Positions 1 to 5,637 of a stretch of DNA of 5,926 nucleotides are shown here, one piece after another; the stretch's first letter is position 1, and every line of letters starts with the position of its first letter. Source of the stretch: Promethearchaeota archaeon (GTDB taxonomy: Archaea; Asgardarchaeota; Lokiarchaeia; Sigyniarchaeales; Promethearchaeaceae); assembly GCA_014729055.1 (NCBI GenBank), contig WJKO01000442.1:1-5926 (forward strand). Reading direction: 5' to 3'. The position numbers and the translations under genes are program-made. The notes beneath the pieces were generated by a model that was given only the letters and a program-made list of their open reading frames with translations, made no database searches and had not been told where the DNA came from.

Positions 1-339
1 AAGATAATAAAAATGATCCATCAAATAGATAAAGAAATTGAACAAGAAAAATCTATCGCAGAGAAGGCGGAATCCTTTGCTTCAATTATATTGTCGTTTA
101 CTGATGGATTTTCCCCAGCTGTAGGTTCAATCGCAGGATTGATACCTTTCTTTTTCGGGGATCCCTCGATGACCACCTATATTATCTCTTTCATATTAGA
201 AATTGTTGTTCTTTTTGCATTAGGTGCTTATCTAGCAAAAATTTCCCAAGACAGTATACTTAAGTATGGTTTAGAGATGGTATTAGCAGGAGTGATAACT
301 GTCTTAATCTCAATATTGATTGGAGGGGGGCATGGTTAA
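1..339 (+). CDS. VIT1/CCC1-family membrane protein, C-terminal part (5' end outside window)
   Basis: This is the C-terminal half of a VIT1/CCC1-like (DUF125-type) membrane protein, a family that includes vacuolar iron and manganese transporters. The frame is open to the first base, and the ATG at position 13 has no ribosome binding site. The 108 residues from that ATG match only the second half of the complete neighbour downstream, so the ATG is probably an internal methionine. Shared signatures are the AEKA lead-in, PAVG...GLIP in the first visible membrane helix, LG.YLA.IS.D.I.KYG between helices, and MVLAG.IT near the end. About three membrane segments are visible, corresponding to helices 3-5 of the family. 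The stop codon directly abuts the GTG of the next gene, so the two are almost certainly cotranscribed. The transported metal cannot be deduced, and the N-terminal DG.LT-type helix lies outside the window. Confidence 0.75.
   Translation, partial: KIIKMIHQIDKEIEQEKSIAEKAESFASIILSFTDGFSPAVGSIAGLIPFFFGDPSMTTYIISFILEIVVLFALGAYLAKISQDSILKYGLEMVLAGVITVLISILIGGGHG
322..330 (+). promoter_or_regulatory. Ribosome binding site for the second VIT-like gene
   Basis: A purine run beginning GGAGG lies inside the last codons of the upstream gene. It is about 9-13 bases before the GTG at 340. It supports that GTG as the start in preference to the ATG at 397. The nearer ATG at 332 opens only a three-codon frame. 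Confidence 0.6.
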
Positions 340-1107
340 GTGACTGAAGAAGATCGCGTAAAATCAACTTTGGAACGATGGAAAGAATACGGTGAAATGA
401 CTAATCTCGGAGAGATTGCCCGAAGATATTTCGTCATGAACTTTTTTGATGGAGTATTAACTGTATTAGGTTATATCATCGGTAACTTTGTTTTGTATCT
501 CAATGGTGTAGAAATAAACAGTCGAGCTATATTAGTACCAGCTATTGCCGTATCCGTGGCGATTGGGATTTCAGGTATCTCTGGAGGGTACCTTGCAGAG
601 AAAGCAGAAAGACAAGCGGAAGTTAATCAATTGAAACGCGCAATGGCTATGCAGACAGAAGTAAAGATGGTCGTTAATATGAAGAATCCAGCAGCAAAAA
701 AATTCAAGGAAGAAGACTACTATCCTGTCGTAGAATTAAAAGAGGACGATTGCCTTGATTTAGAACCAGTATGCATTGAGCCAGAATCAATATGTTTGGC
801 CAGAGAAGAAGAACATCCTGAAACAACGTTAGCGGAAAAAGCTACAGCATACGCAACGAATGTTGCCTCACTCATAAATGGAATTGCTCCCGCAGTAGGT
901 GGGTTGGTTGGTTTGATTCCTTTATTTTTCATTGAACAACCAAATCTCTCGATATATATTGAATGTTTCGTCGTTATGGCAATTATACTATTTCTTTTAG
1001 GCGGTTATTTGGCACGAATTTCAGAAGATACTATATGGAAATACGGACCAGCCATGGTTTTAGCTGGTATTATTACATCTGCTATTTCCATGCTCTTAGG
1101 GGTATAA
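340..1107 (+). CDS. VIT1/CCC1-family membrane protein with acidic three-cysteine loop
   Basis: This is a complete 255-residue VIT1/CCC1-like protein, probably a metal-ion transporter of the cytoplasmic membrane. Residues 25-52 contain the family signature RRYFVMNFFDGVLTVLG. Helix 2 (about 64-84) ends in GISGISGGYLAEKAER, where family members carry a G/S-rich turn followed by acidic residues. Three further helices lie at about 173-198, 204-224 and 236-254, giving the usual five. The loop between helices 2 and 3 (about 91-165) is long and, from 124 on, strongly acidic. It holds cysteines at 138, 145 and 152, an exact seven-residue spacing. VIT proteins bind metal in this same loop using Glu and Met; that this loop does so is inference. 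The C-terminal half is about 50% identical by eye to the preceding gene. The start is GTG, immediately after the preceding TAA and supported by a GGAGG. Substrate (Fe2+, Mn2+ or other) is unknown, and the family also includes proteins of unproven function. Confidence 0.82.
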   Translation: MTEEDRVKSTLERWKEYGEMTNLGEIARRYFVMNFFDGVLTVLGYIIGNFVLYLNGVEINSRAILVPAIAVSVAIGISGISGGYLAEKAERQAEVNQLKRAMAMQTEVKMVVNMKNPAAKKFKEEDYYPVVELKEDDCLDLEPVCIEPESICLAREEEHPETTLAEKATAYATNVASLINGIAPAVGGLVGLIPLFFIEQPNLSIYIECFVVMAIILFLLGGYLARISEDTIWKYGPAMVLAGIITSAISMLLGV

Positions 1108-1181
1108 TTAAGCTAGTATGGAGACATTATTCATAAACAGAGCGAAGAATATGTTGCAAAATAACAGCTGGTTTTCAAGGA

Positions 1182-1196
1182 TTTTTTTTATATTTT
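1182..1196 (+). terminator. T-run terminator after the VIT-like pair
   Basis: A run of eight T's followed by TATATTTT lies about 75 bases after the stop of the second VIT-like gene. No convincing hairpin precedes it. Archaeal RNA polymerase commonly stops at U-rich tracts without a stem, so this is a plausible end for the two-gene transcript. Confidence 0.45.
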
Positions 1197-1226
1197 AAGT
1201 ATTATTTAAATTGCATAAAAATTGAT

Positions 1227-1240
1227 TTTATAATATATAT
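1227..1240 (+). promoter_or_regulatory. TATA-box-like promoter for the DUF47 gene
   Basis: TTTATAATATATAT lies 36-49 bases before the ATG at 1276. Archaeal transcription starts about 25 bases after the TATA centre, which would put the start near 1260 and leave a leader of about 15 bases. The site follows a T-run terminator, so this gene probably begins its own transcript. The surroundings are very AT-rich, so chance TATA matches are common. Confidence 0.45.
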
Positions 1241-1275
1241 CTTAATTACAAATTCGATAAAATTGTGGTTAAACT

Positions 1276-1902
1276 ATGAAAGCAGAAAACGTAAAAATAC
1301 TAAGTTCGATAGGAGAACTCGCTAAATTTGTTGATATTGCTATAAAGGAAACAGTAAAAAGTATTTATGCTTGGATGGAATCTAATGAAGATGAGATGAA
1401 TGAATGTATCAAACGCGTAACACAAGCAGAATCTGACGCGAATAAAATTAAATTGAAGTTAATGAAGAGAATAGCAGAAGCTCAAAGTTCACTAAATCGT
1501 ACAGATTTTCTAAGGTTAGTTTTAAAGATGGATTTAATACCCGATTATATTGAGGGTGCAGCGGTAAGAATTTCTAAGGTCAAATTAAGTCCAGATGACA
1601 CCTTAATAGAAGAAATGAAGCCATTGACTGAAGCTATCGTAAAGATGAGCAACGCATTTAAAAAAACCATTAAAAATATAATCCACAATCCCGCAAAAAC
1701 TGAGAAACTTTGCAATGAAATAGACAAGATTGAAGAAGAAATAGACCACGTATATCGTAATCTGGAAGCTTATCTCTTTCAGTCGGATTTAGATGTAAAA
1801 GTGATGTTGCAATTGAGGAATGTTCTCTATCATATTGAAGAAACAGGCGATCTCTGCCATGAAAATGCGGATCATATCCGCATTATTTTAGCCACAATAT
1901 GA
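1276..1902 (+). CDS. DUF47 / PhoU-like protein (TIGR00153 type)
   Basis: This 208-residue all-helical protein has the length and layout of the DUF47 family, a PhoU relative that in many prokaryotes sits beside Pit-type phosphate transporters and is thought to regulate them. Visible family features are RTDFLRLVLKMDLIPDYIEGAA (75-96) in the first bundle, an acidic EIDKIEEEID (148-157), and YHIEETGDLCHENADHI (185-201) near the C-terminus. The last two carry E-x3-D pairs (E153/D157, E188/D192), like the metal-binding motifs of PhoU. There is no signal peptide or membrane helix, so the protein is cytoplasmic. No phosphate transporter is visible here; the neighbours are VIT-like transporters upstream and an aminotransferase downstream. 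A role in ion or phosphate uptake control is therefore inferred from the family, not from context. The ATG at 1276 has only a weak GGT-type site upstream. Confidence 0.87.
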   Translation: MKAENVKILSSIGELAKFVDIAIKETVKSIYAWMESNEDEMNECIKRVTQAESDANKIKLKLMKRIAEAQSSLNRTDFLRLVLKMDLIPDYIEGAAVRISKVKLSPDDTLIEEMKPLTEAIVKMSNAFKKTIKNIIHNPAKTEKLCNEIDKIEEEIDHVYRNLEAYLFQSDLDVKVMLQLRNVLYHIEETGDLCHENADHIRIILATI

Positions 1903-1903
1903 G

Positions 1904-1940
1904 TTTTCCATCTTTCTATTTTTCCATCTTTCTATTTTTT
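1904..1940 (+). repeat. Perfect 16-base tandem repeat in a pyrimidine-rich tract, possible terminator
   Basis: The unit TTTTCCATCTTTCTAT occurs twice back to back (1904-1919 and 1920-1935) and is followed by further T's to 1940. The tract starts one base after the DUF47 stop codon. Apart from the A's in each unit it contains only pyrimidines, with T-runs of four, five and six bases. Serial U-rich tracts act as archaeal terminators, so it may end the DUF47 transcript. The exact duplication suggests a recent slippage event. Confidence 0.6.
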
Positions 1941-1971
1941 GCCTTCAAAAAAAAGAGAATGGTATTCAAAA

Positions 1972-3144
1972 ATGTTTTCAAACAGATTGGGTTCGATTAA
2001 GCCATTTATTGTAATGGAAATACTAGAGCAAGCCCTGGCAATGGAGGAAAAAGGAATTGATGTAATACACTTTGAGATAGGAGAGCCCGATTTTGATACT
2101 CCAGAAAAAATTATCAATGGTTGTTATGAAGACATAATTGCTGGAAAAACACATTATACGCATTCTTTGGGATTATTAGAATTAAGGAACGCTTTATCTA
2201 AATATAAGGAACGAACGCGAGGCACATTATTTAATCCAAAAACGGAGATTATGGTAACTGGTGGTACCAGTCCTGCATTCCTAAACATATTAGGAACATT
2301 AATCGACCCTGGTGATGAAATTATCATTACAGACCCAGGATATCCATGTTATGCAAACTTTATTCAGTTTTTTGGCGGAAAACCAGTTTATCTCCCGATT
2401 TATGAGGAAGATGAGTTTAATCTTGATATAAATGCTTTAAAACATCTTATTACTAAAAAAACGAAAATGCTAATTTTGAATAGTCCATCTAATCCAACTG
2501 GGCAGATTATCCCAGATAAGACACTGGATGGTATAGCTAAACTTATGCTTGAGAATAAGTTTTGGACAATTTCTGATGAAATTTATTCAGAATTAACGTA
2601 CGATAAGGAACGCGCACCTTCGCTTAGTGAAAAAAAATACAGTGAATGTCATGATCGATTGATTGTTTTGGATGGATTTAGTAAATTTTGGGCGATGACG
2701 GGGTGGAGAATAGGATATATAATTGCCCCCGCTAATCTAATAAAAGCAATGATGCCGATTCAACAAAATTTCAGTATTTGTGCACCTTCCATCTCTCAAA
2801 CTGCTGCTATTCACGCCTTAGAATGTGATGTTGAAACGCAAAAAATGCTCGATATCTACAGAAAGCGTCGTAAATTCATTGTTAATCGGATAAGTGCTAT
2901 TCCTAAAATCTCTTGTCTCGTTCCAAAGGGGGCATTTTATCTCTTCTGTAATATAAAAAAATTAGAAATTGGTAGTATTGAGTTGTCTAAAAGATTATTA
3001 GAGAAAGCACATATTGCAGTTACTCCAGGTGTTGCTTTTGGAAAAAATGGTGAAGGATTTATAAGAATCTCCTATCCTACTGATATTGATAATATATCTG
3101 AAGGTATGGATCGTTTGAAAATTTTTATCAATTCGATTGATTAA
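1972..3144 (+). CDS. Class I/II PLP-dependent aminotransferase, aspartate aminotransferase-like
   Basis: This cytoplasmic fold-type I enzyme transfers an amino group from an amino acid to a 2-oxo acid using PLP. Numbering from the ATG at 1972 (390 residues), it shows EIGEPDFDTP (35-44) near the N-terminus, VTGGTSPA (96-103) where the phosphate is held, TDPGYPCY (120-127), and NSPSNPTG (170-177) with Asn174. SDEIYSE (201-207) supplies Asp202 and Tyr205 for the PLP ring. GFSKFWAMTGWRIGY (235-249) has the Schiff-base Lys238 and Arg246. FIRISYP (363-369) has the substrate-carboxylate Arg365. All key residues are present. The frame opens further up at a TTG (1939), but that lies in a T-rich tract without a ribosome site. 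The ATG gives the family-typical MFSNRLGSIKPF start. Substrate cannot be fixed: aspartate, alanine or aromatic amino acids are all possible in this subgroup. It seems to stand alone, with a possible terminator on each side. Confidence 0.94.
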   Translation: MFSNRLGSIKPFIVMEILEQALAMEEKGIDVIHFEIGEPDFDTPEKIINGCYEDIIAGKTHYTHSLGLLELRNALSKYKERTRGTLFNPKTEIMVTGGTSPAFLNILGTLIDPGDEIIITDPGYPCYANFIQFFGGKPVYLPIYEEDEFNLDINALKHLITKKTKMLILNSPSNPTGQIIPDKTLDGIAKLMLENKFWTISDEIYSELTYDKERAPSLSEKKYSECHDRLIVLDGFSKFWAMTGWRIGYIIAPANLIKAMMPIQQNFSICAPSISQTAAIHALECDVETQKMLDIYRKRRKFIVNRISAIPKISCLVPKGAFYLFCNIKKLEIGSIELSKRLLEKAHIAVTPGVAFGKNGEGFIRISYPTDIDNISEGMDRLKIFINSID

Positions 3145-3202
3145 TTAAAAAGTTCAATATTAGCACTCTGAAGTTTCTAAAATAAAATAATTATTCACTA
3201 AT

Positions 3203-3236
3203 CTAAAAAGGAAGTTAACCTAAAAAAGGAAGTTAA
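3203..3236 (+). repeat. Imperfect direct repeat upstream of the ATP synthase genes
   Basis: CTAAAAAGGAAGTTAA (3203-3218) is repeated as CTAAAAAAGGAAGTTAA (3220-3236), differing by a single A. The spacing is 17-18 bases, under two helical turns. It lies between the aminotransferase and the proteolipid gene, about 45 bases before the best TATA box. It could be a pair of regulator binding sites or a relic of slippage; the sequence alone does not decide. Confidence 0.55.
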
Positions 3237-3260
3237 TTTATATAACTTAGGTTTGTTTTT
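3217..3260 (+). terminator. Bulged hairpin followed by T's, possible terminator of the aminotransferase
   Basis: AACCT (3217-3221) pairs with AGGTT (3249-3253). AAGTTA (3230-3235) pairs with TAACTT (3243-3248) around a seven-base loop. Eight unpaired bases bulge on the 5' side. TGTTTTT follows directly. The stem is AT-rich and weak. Its position after the aminotransferase and before the next promoter suits a terminator, but it overlaps the direct repeat and could instead be a regulatory site. Confidence 0.35.
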
Positions 3261-3279
3261 AAATAAAAAGAAATTGCAC

Positions 3280-3290
3280 TATAAAATAAA
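3280..3290 (+). promoter_or_regulatory. TATA-box-like promoter for the ATP synthase cluster
   Basis: TATAAAATAAA begins 36 bases before the ATG of the proteolipid gene. The expected transcription start is near 3311, which would give a leader of only about five bases. That fits the lack of any Shine-Dalgarno site in front of this gene. Another AT-rich match, TTTTTAAATAAAA at 3256-3268, is a weaker alternative. Confidence 0.45.
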
Positions 3291-3315
3291 CTAAATATTC
3301 GTTTTAAATTTAATA

Positions 3316-3687
3316 ATGAAGATGGATATAATGAATGGGAAGCATAGATTTTATGTTAGCCTTGCAATTCTCCAAGTGATATTAGTTGTTTCGGCAATTC
3401 TAATCGTTAATTCTTTGATAGGTTCTGTAAAAGCTGCAGATGAAACGAGTAATGTAGATCCTGCAACTTCAATGATATTAGCTATTTCTGCTGCGGTATC
3501 AATTGTGGGAGCGACGATCGCTGCAGGATCTGTTATTAAATCTGTTGGAACTGCTGCGATCTCTGCACTGACCGAAAGAGAAGATGTTTTTTTTAAGGCT
3601 TTCTTAGTGATAGCACTGGGTGAAGCATTAGCTATCTATGGATTAATTGTTGCTATTTTATTATGGATAAAGATTCCTGACTTTTAG
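3316..3687 (+). CDS. atpK: A/V-type ATP synthase subunit K (proteolipid, c-ring)
   Basis: This small membrane protein forms the ion-translocating rotor ring of the A-type ATP synthase. The 123 residues comprise an N-terminal hydrophobic segment (about 13-36) ending in GSVKA-ADE, then a helical hairpin: helix 1 at about 51-82, loop TERED at 86-90, helix 2 at about 91-119. Helix 2 carries GEALAIYGLIVA (102-113), the family motif with the ion-carrying Glu103. The N-terminal segment looks like a signal peptide with cleavage after Ala40; cleavage would leave an 83-residue, two-helix subunit of normal c size. Two features are unusual: helix 1 has few of the glycines typical of the family, and the common P-E-T/S-Q around the glutamate is G-E-A-L. 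Loss of those polar neighbours argues for H+ rather than Na+ coupling, which is inference. ATGs at 3322 and 3331 are alternative starts. Confidence 0.86.
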   Translation: MKMDIMNGKHRFYVSLAILQVILVVSAILIVNSLIGSVKAADETSNVDPATSMILAISAAVSIVGATIAAGSVIKSVGTAAISALTEREDVFFKAFLVIALGEALAIYGLIVAILLWIKIPDF

Positions 3688-3728
3688 TCAAGGAAAACAT
3701 AGTAGTCTGTCAACAATCAAGATAAGTG

Positions 3729-3736
3729 TATATAAA
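3729..3736 (+). promoter_or_regulatory. TATA-box-like site before the subunit C gene
   Basis: TATATAAA sits in the 64-base gap between the K and C genes. It begins 23 bases before the ATG at 3752 and 35 bases before the ATG at 3764. The second distance matches that of the TATA box before the K gene. It may be an internal promoter raising expression of the C-H-F-E part relative to K, or a chance AT-rich match. Confidence 0.35.
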
Positions 3737-3751
3737 TTAAAAAGACGAAGA

Positions 3752-4864
3752 ATGGCTTGTGATATGCCTGTAATTGTAGATCATTACGCATATAGTTTAA
3801 TTAAAATTGCATCATTGAAGAAATTATTGATACAACCAAAGGATTATAGAAATCTTAGAATGTTTAAGGATGAAAAAATCCTTTTAGAAAAACTGGAAGC
3901 ACATTTTCCAAGTGTTTCGAGGGTTGAAGAAAAGACACTAATTGCTATTGAGAAGAAACTTTTTTCAATTTATTTTGATATCTTTGAGAAAATTTTAAGG
4001 AATTCACCGAAACAGATGCAAAGATTCCTCAGATCGTTATTAGTGCGATATGAAATTTGGAATATTAAGACTTGTTTAGTCGGCAAGCTAGCCGAATTGA
4101 GTATTGAGCAAATTAAGGATGAAGTGTTTTTTAAACCAGCAAGGATTCTAGGTCGATATAAGTTTATATATAACCTTGTAACAATGCCCACAATTCAAGA
4201 GTGTATTGATTATTTGAGACAATATGACAGGTATAAACATTTGATAGAACGTGGTTGGTATTTTTTTCAAGAAAAAAACGAAGTATTCATGATTGAAGCC
4301 TTATTAGACAAGTATTATTATGATCAACTATACAATAATTTACCAAGCTATTCTGGATTAGAATTTGAGATATTTAGCAAGTACATTGATACAATGATTC
4401 AAAAGTATAATTTGATGCTTTCATATCGTGGTGTCTATACAAAAATACCGAAAGAACTACTGAAACAATTGGTCATTAAGCAAGGAACTCTCTTTAATCT
4501 TAATATTATAGAGGATCTTATTAATTCTGAGACTATAGATGAATATCTTGAAAAATTACTAGATTTTTTAATGTATCCTGATAATAAATTCAAGGTTTTA
4601 ATGGCTAATAAGGAAGAGAAAGAACATTATGAACGAATTAAACCCTTCTCGTCTATTTTACACAAATTAGCTGCTGACGATCCCATTTCTCCAATCTTAG
4701 CAGAACTAAATAAGCAACTTTTTAAAGAATTAAAGAAAGGAAAACCAGAAGATCTAAAGATTAGAACGATTGAGGAAACACTTTCCTTGATTTTAAGCAA
4801 AGAAAATGAAATTTTTAAAGTTCTCGAACTATTTGTGAAGATCTTTCATAAAATAGATGATTGA
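3752..4864 (+). CDS. atpC: A/V-type ATP synthase subunit C
   Basis: Subunit C (relative of eukaryotic V-ATPase subunit d, AC39 family) is the funnel-shaped socket joining the central stalk to the c-ring. The 370 residues are helical and soluble, close to the usual archaeal length. The family's repeated three-part architecture shows as FLRSLLVRYEIWNIKTCLVG (92-111), EALLDKYYYDQLYN (182-195), IDTMIQKYNLMLSYRG (212-227) and a C-terminal helix with KENEIFKVLELFVKI (350-364). The 'Y/D...N.k..l' and 'D...N.....R' patterns are typical. It lies 64 bases after the K gene and 20 bases before the H-like gene, consistent with one operon. The annotated ATG at 3752 has little ribosome-binding signal. The ATG at 3764 (MPVIVDHYAYS) is a credible alternative because of its distance from the upstream TATA box. 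No key-region loss or frameshift is seen. Confidence 0.92.
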   Translation: MACDMPVIVDHYAYSLIKIASLKKLLIQPKDYRNLRMFKDEKILLEKLEAHFPSVSRVEEKTLIAIEKKLFSIYFDIFEKILRNSPKQMQRFLRSLLVRYEIWNIKTCLVGKLAELSIEQIKDEVFFKPARILGRYKFIYNLVTMPTIQECIDYLRQYDRYKHLIERGWYFFQEKNEVFMIEALLDKYYYDQLYNNLPSYSGLEFEIFSKYIDTMIQKYNLMLSYRGVYTKIPKELLKQLVIKQGTLFNLNIIEDLINSETIDEYLEKLLDFLMYPDNKFKVLMANKEEKEHYERIKPFSSILHKLAADDPISPILAELNKQLFKELKKGKPEDLKIRTIEETLSLILSKENEIFKVLELFVKIFHKIDD

Positions 4865-4869
4865 TAAAA

Positions 4870-4877
4870 AGAGGATC
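4870..4877 (+). promoter_or_regulatory. Ribosome binding site for the H-like gene
   Basis: AGAGGATC lies ten bases before the ATG at 4885, in the short gap after the subunit C stop. It supports initiation at 4885 and so places the later TAA (5047-5049) inside a translated gene, not in a leader. Confidence 0.55.
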
Positions 4878-4884
4878 TTAAATT

Positions 4885-5319
4885 ATGGTAAAAAATGGAA
4901 ACAATAACAAAAATGAAGAAGAACAAGATGAGATATTTGAGGATATGTATGAAAGGCAAGTCTCTGAGTTCTTTAATCAGCATAAACAGCTGTTTGATGA
5001 AGAAAATAATGTTTTTGAAATGGCAAAATCTATGGAAAAAGAATATTAAAGTAGAATCGAGACTGCTAAGAATGAAGCTGATAAAAGAATCAAGCAGATT
5101 AGGAAAACCCATGAGAAATTAAGAAAAGAAGTTCTTGAAAAAAGAATGGCAATTATTAAAGATGAAATGAAAAACTTAAAGCATGATATTGATAAGAGCA
5201 TCGAGGAACATAAAACAATAACACAGAACCAAAAAAGGAAATTAGAACAGATTTTCAACGAAAAAAAAGATACTCTGATTCAGAAATTATTATTGAATAT
5301 GGGATTTGAGTTTATATGA
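4885..5319 (+). pseudogene. atpH: A/V-type ATP synthase subunit H-like stalk protein, interrupted by one in-frame TAA
   Basis: Reading from the ATG at 4885 gives 54 residues ending in MAKSMEKEY, a TAA at 5047-5049, then 89 more in-frame codons starting SRIETAKNEADKRIKQIRK and ending LLLNMGFEFI. The final TGA overlaps the ATG of the F gene (ATGA). The second part is a charged coiled coil with regular A/E/K spacing, as in archaeal subunit H, which pairs with subunit E as peripheral stalk. The heptad pattern runs through the TAA as if a residue such as Lys, Glu or Gln belonged there; each is one substitution away. Without readthrough the coiled coil would be lost: no ATG, GTG or TTG lies in frame after the stop until 5146. 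The frame is otherwise intact, so sequence error or a very recent mutation is likelier than old decay. The first 40 or so residues, asparagine-rich then acidic, exceed the usual H length of about 100. Assignment rests on coiled coil and position. Confidence 0.68.
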
Positions 5320-5627
5320 AGTTATTATTGATTGGCGATGATGAATCTACTATTTTATTTCATTTAGTAGGATTGGACAGCATTATTTATGATGATATTA
5401 AGGAAAACTTCGAGGAGGAATTCAGTAGTCTAATCGAGGATCCAGAAATTGGTTTTATTATCTTAACGGAAAGCGTGCTAATGCGCCATAAAAAGTTCAT
5501 CTTGAATATAAAAATGACTCGAAGAAGACCAATCATAGTTGAAATCCCCCAAATGATCCAAAAGTTTCAGGAAAACTATGTGAATGAAACAATCAAACAA
5601 TTTATAGGAATAAATTTAGAAGAATAG
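5316..5627 (+). CDS. atpF: A/V-type ATP synthase subunit F
   Basis: Subunit F is a small Rossmann-like central-stalk protein that binds subunit D and the catalytic head and modulates ATP hydrolysis. The 103 residues match the usual length. The start LLLIGDDESTILFHLVGLD (3-21) carries the family's IGD and 'F.L.G' pattern. EIGFIILTESV (44-54) is the central strand and turn. RPIIVEIP (71-78) is the third strand with its conserved proline. IKQFIGINL (93-101) matches the C-terminal helix. Its ATG overlaps the stop of the H-like gene in an ATGA, so translation is probably coupled. Because of that coupling, premature termination at the upstream TAA could lower F synthesis. The subunit E gene follows after ten bases. 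Confidence 0.93.
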   Translation: MKLLLIGDDESTILFHLVGLDSIIYDDIKENFEEEFSSLIEDPEIGFIILTESVLMRHKKFILNIKMTRRRPIIVEIPQMIQKFQENYVNETIKQFIGINLEE

Positions 5628-5630
5628 GAG
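5625..5630 (+). promoter_or_regulatory. Ribosome binding site for subunit E gene
   Basis: TAGGAG contains the stop codon of the F gene, and its GGAG lies seven bases before the ATG at 5638. It is among the clearest Shine-Dalgarno sites in the window and supports that start. Confidence 0.65.
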
Positions 5631-5637
5631 AATTCTT

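Noticed and set aside
13..339. A complete 108-residue protein starting at the ATG at 13
   Set aside because: The frame is open to base 1, there is no ribosome site, and the protein matches only the C-terminal half of its neighbour. It is better read as a gene cut by the window edge.
720..932. Reverse-strand ORF opposite the second VIT-like gene
   Set aside because: It is a shadow of a well-supported gene with no recognisable features. The reverse ORFs at 1545-1727, 1932-2117, 3970-4191, 4846-5112 and 5046-5258 are rejected for the same reason.
1118..1198. Short + strand ORF of 26 codons (starts METLFINRAK) between the second VIT-like gene and the DUF47 gene
   Set aside because: It has no clear ribosome site, ends inside the T-run terminator, and has no recognisable sequence. 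Chance is the simplest explanation.
1939..1971. TTG at 1939 as the aminotransferase start
   Set aside because: It sits inside the pyrimidine tract with no ribosome site, and the extra 11 residues precede the family-typical N-terminus that begins at the ATG at 1972.
3203..3236. CRISPR array
   Set aside because: There are only two short copies separated by a single base, with no spacers.
3145..3315. A small RNA, tRNA or riboswitch in the gap before the ATP synthase genes
   Set aside because: No cloverleaf, conserved motif or GC-rich fold is visible. Only the AT-rich repeat, a weak hairpin and TATA-like sites can be supported.
5047..5049. Pyrrolysine or selenocysteine insertion at the in-frame stop
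   Set aside because: Those use TAG and TGA respectively; this codon is TAA, which also ends other genes in the window.
4895..5122. Forward ORF of 75 codons overlapping the H-like gene in another frame
   Set aside because: It has no ribosome site at its ATG and does not resemble a stalk subunit. The frame from 4885 has the ribosome site, the coiled coil and the ATGA junction with atpF.
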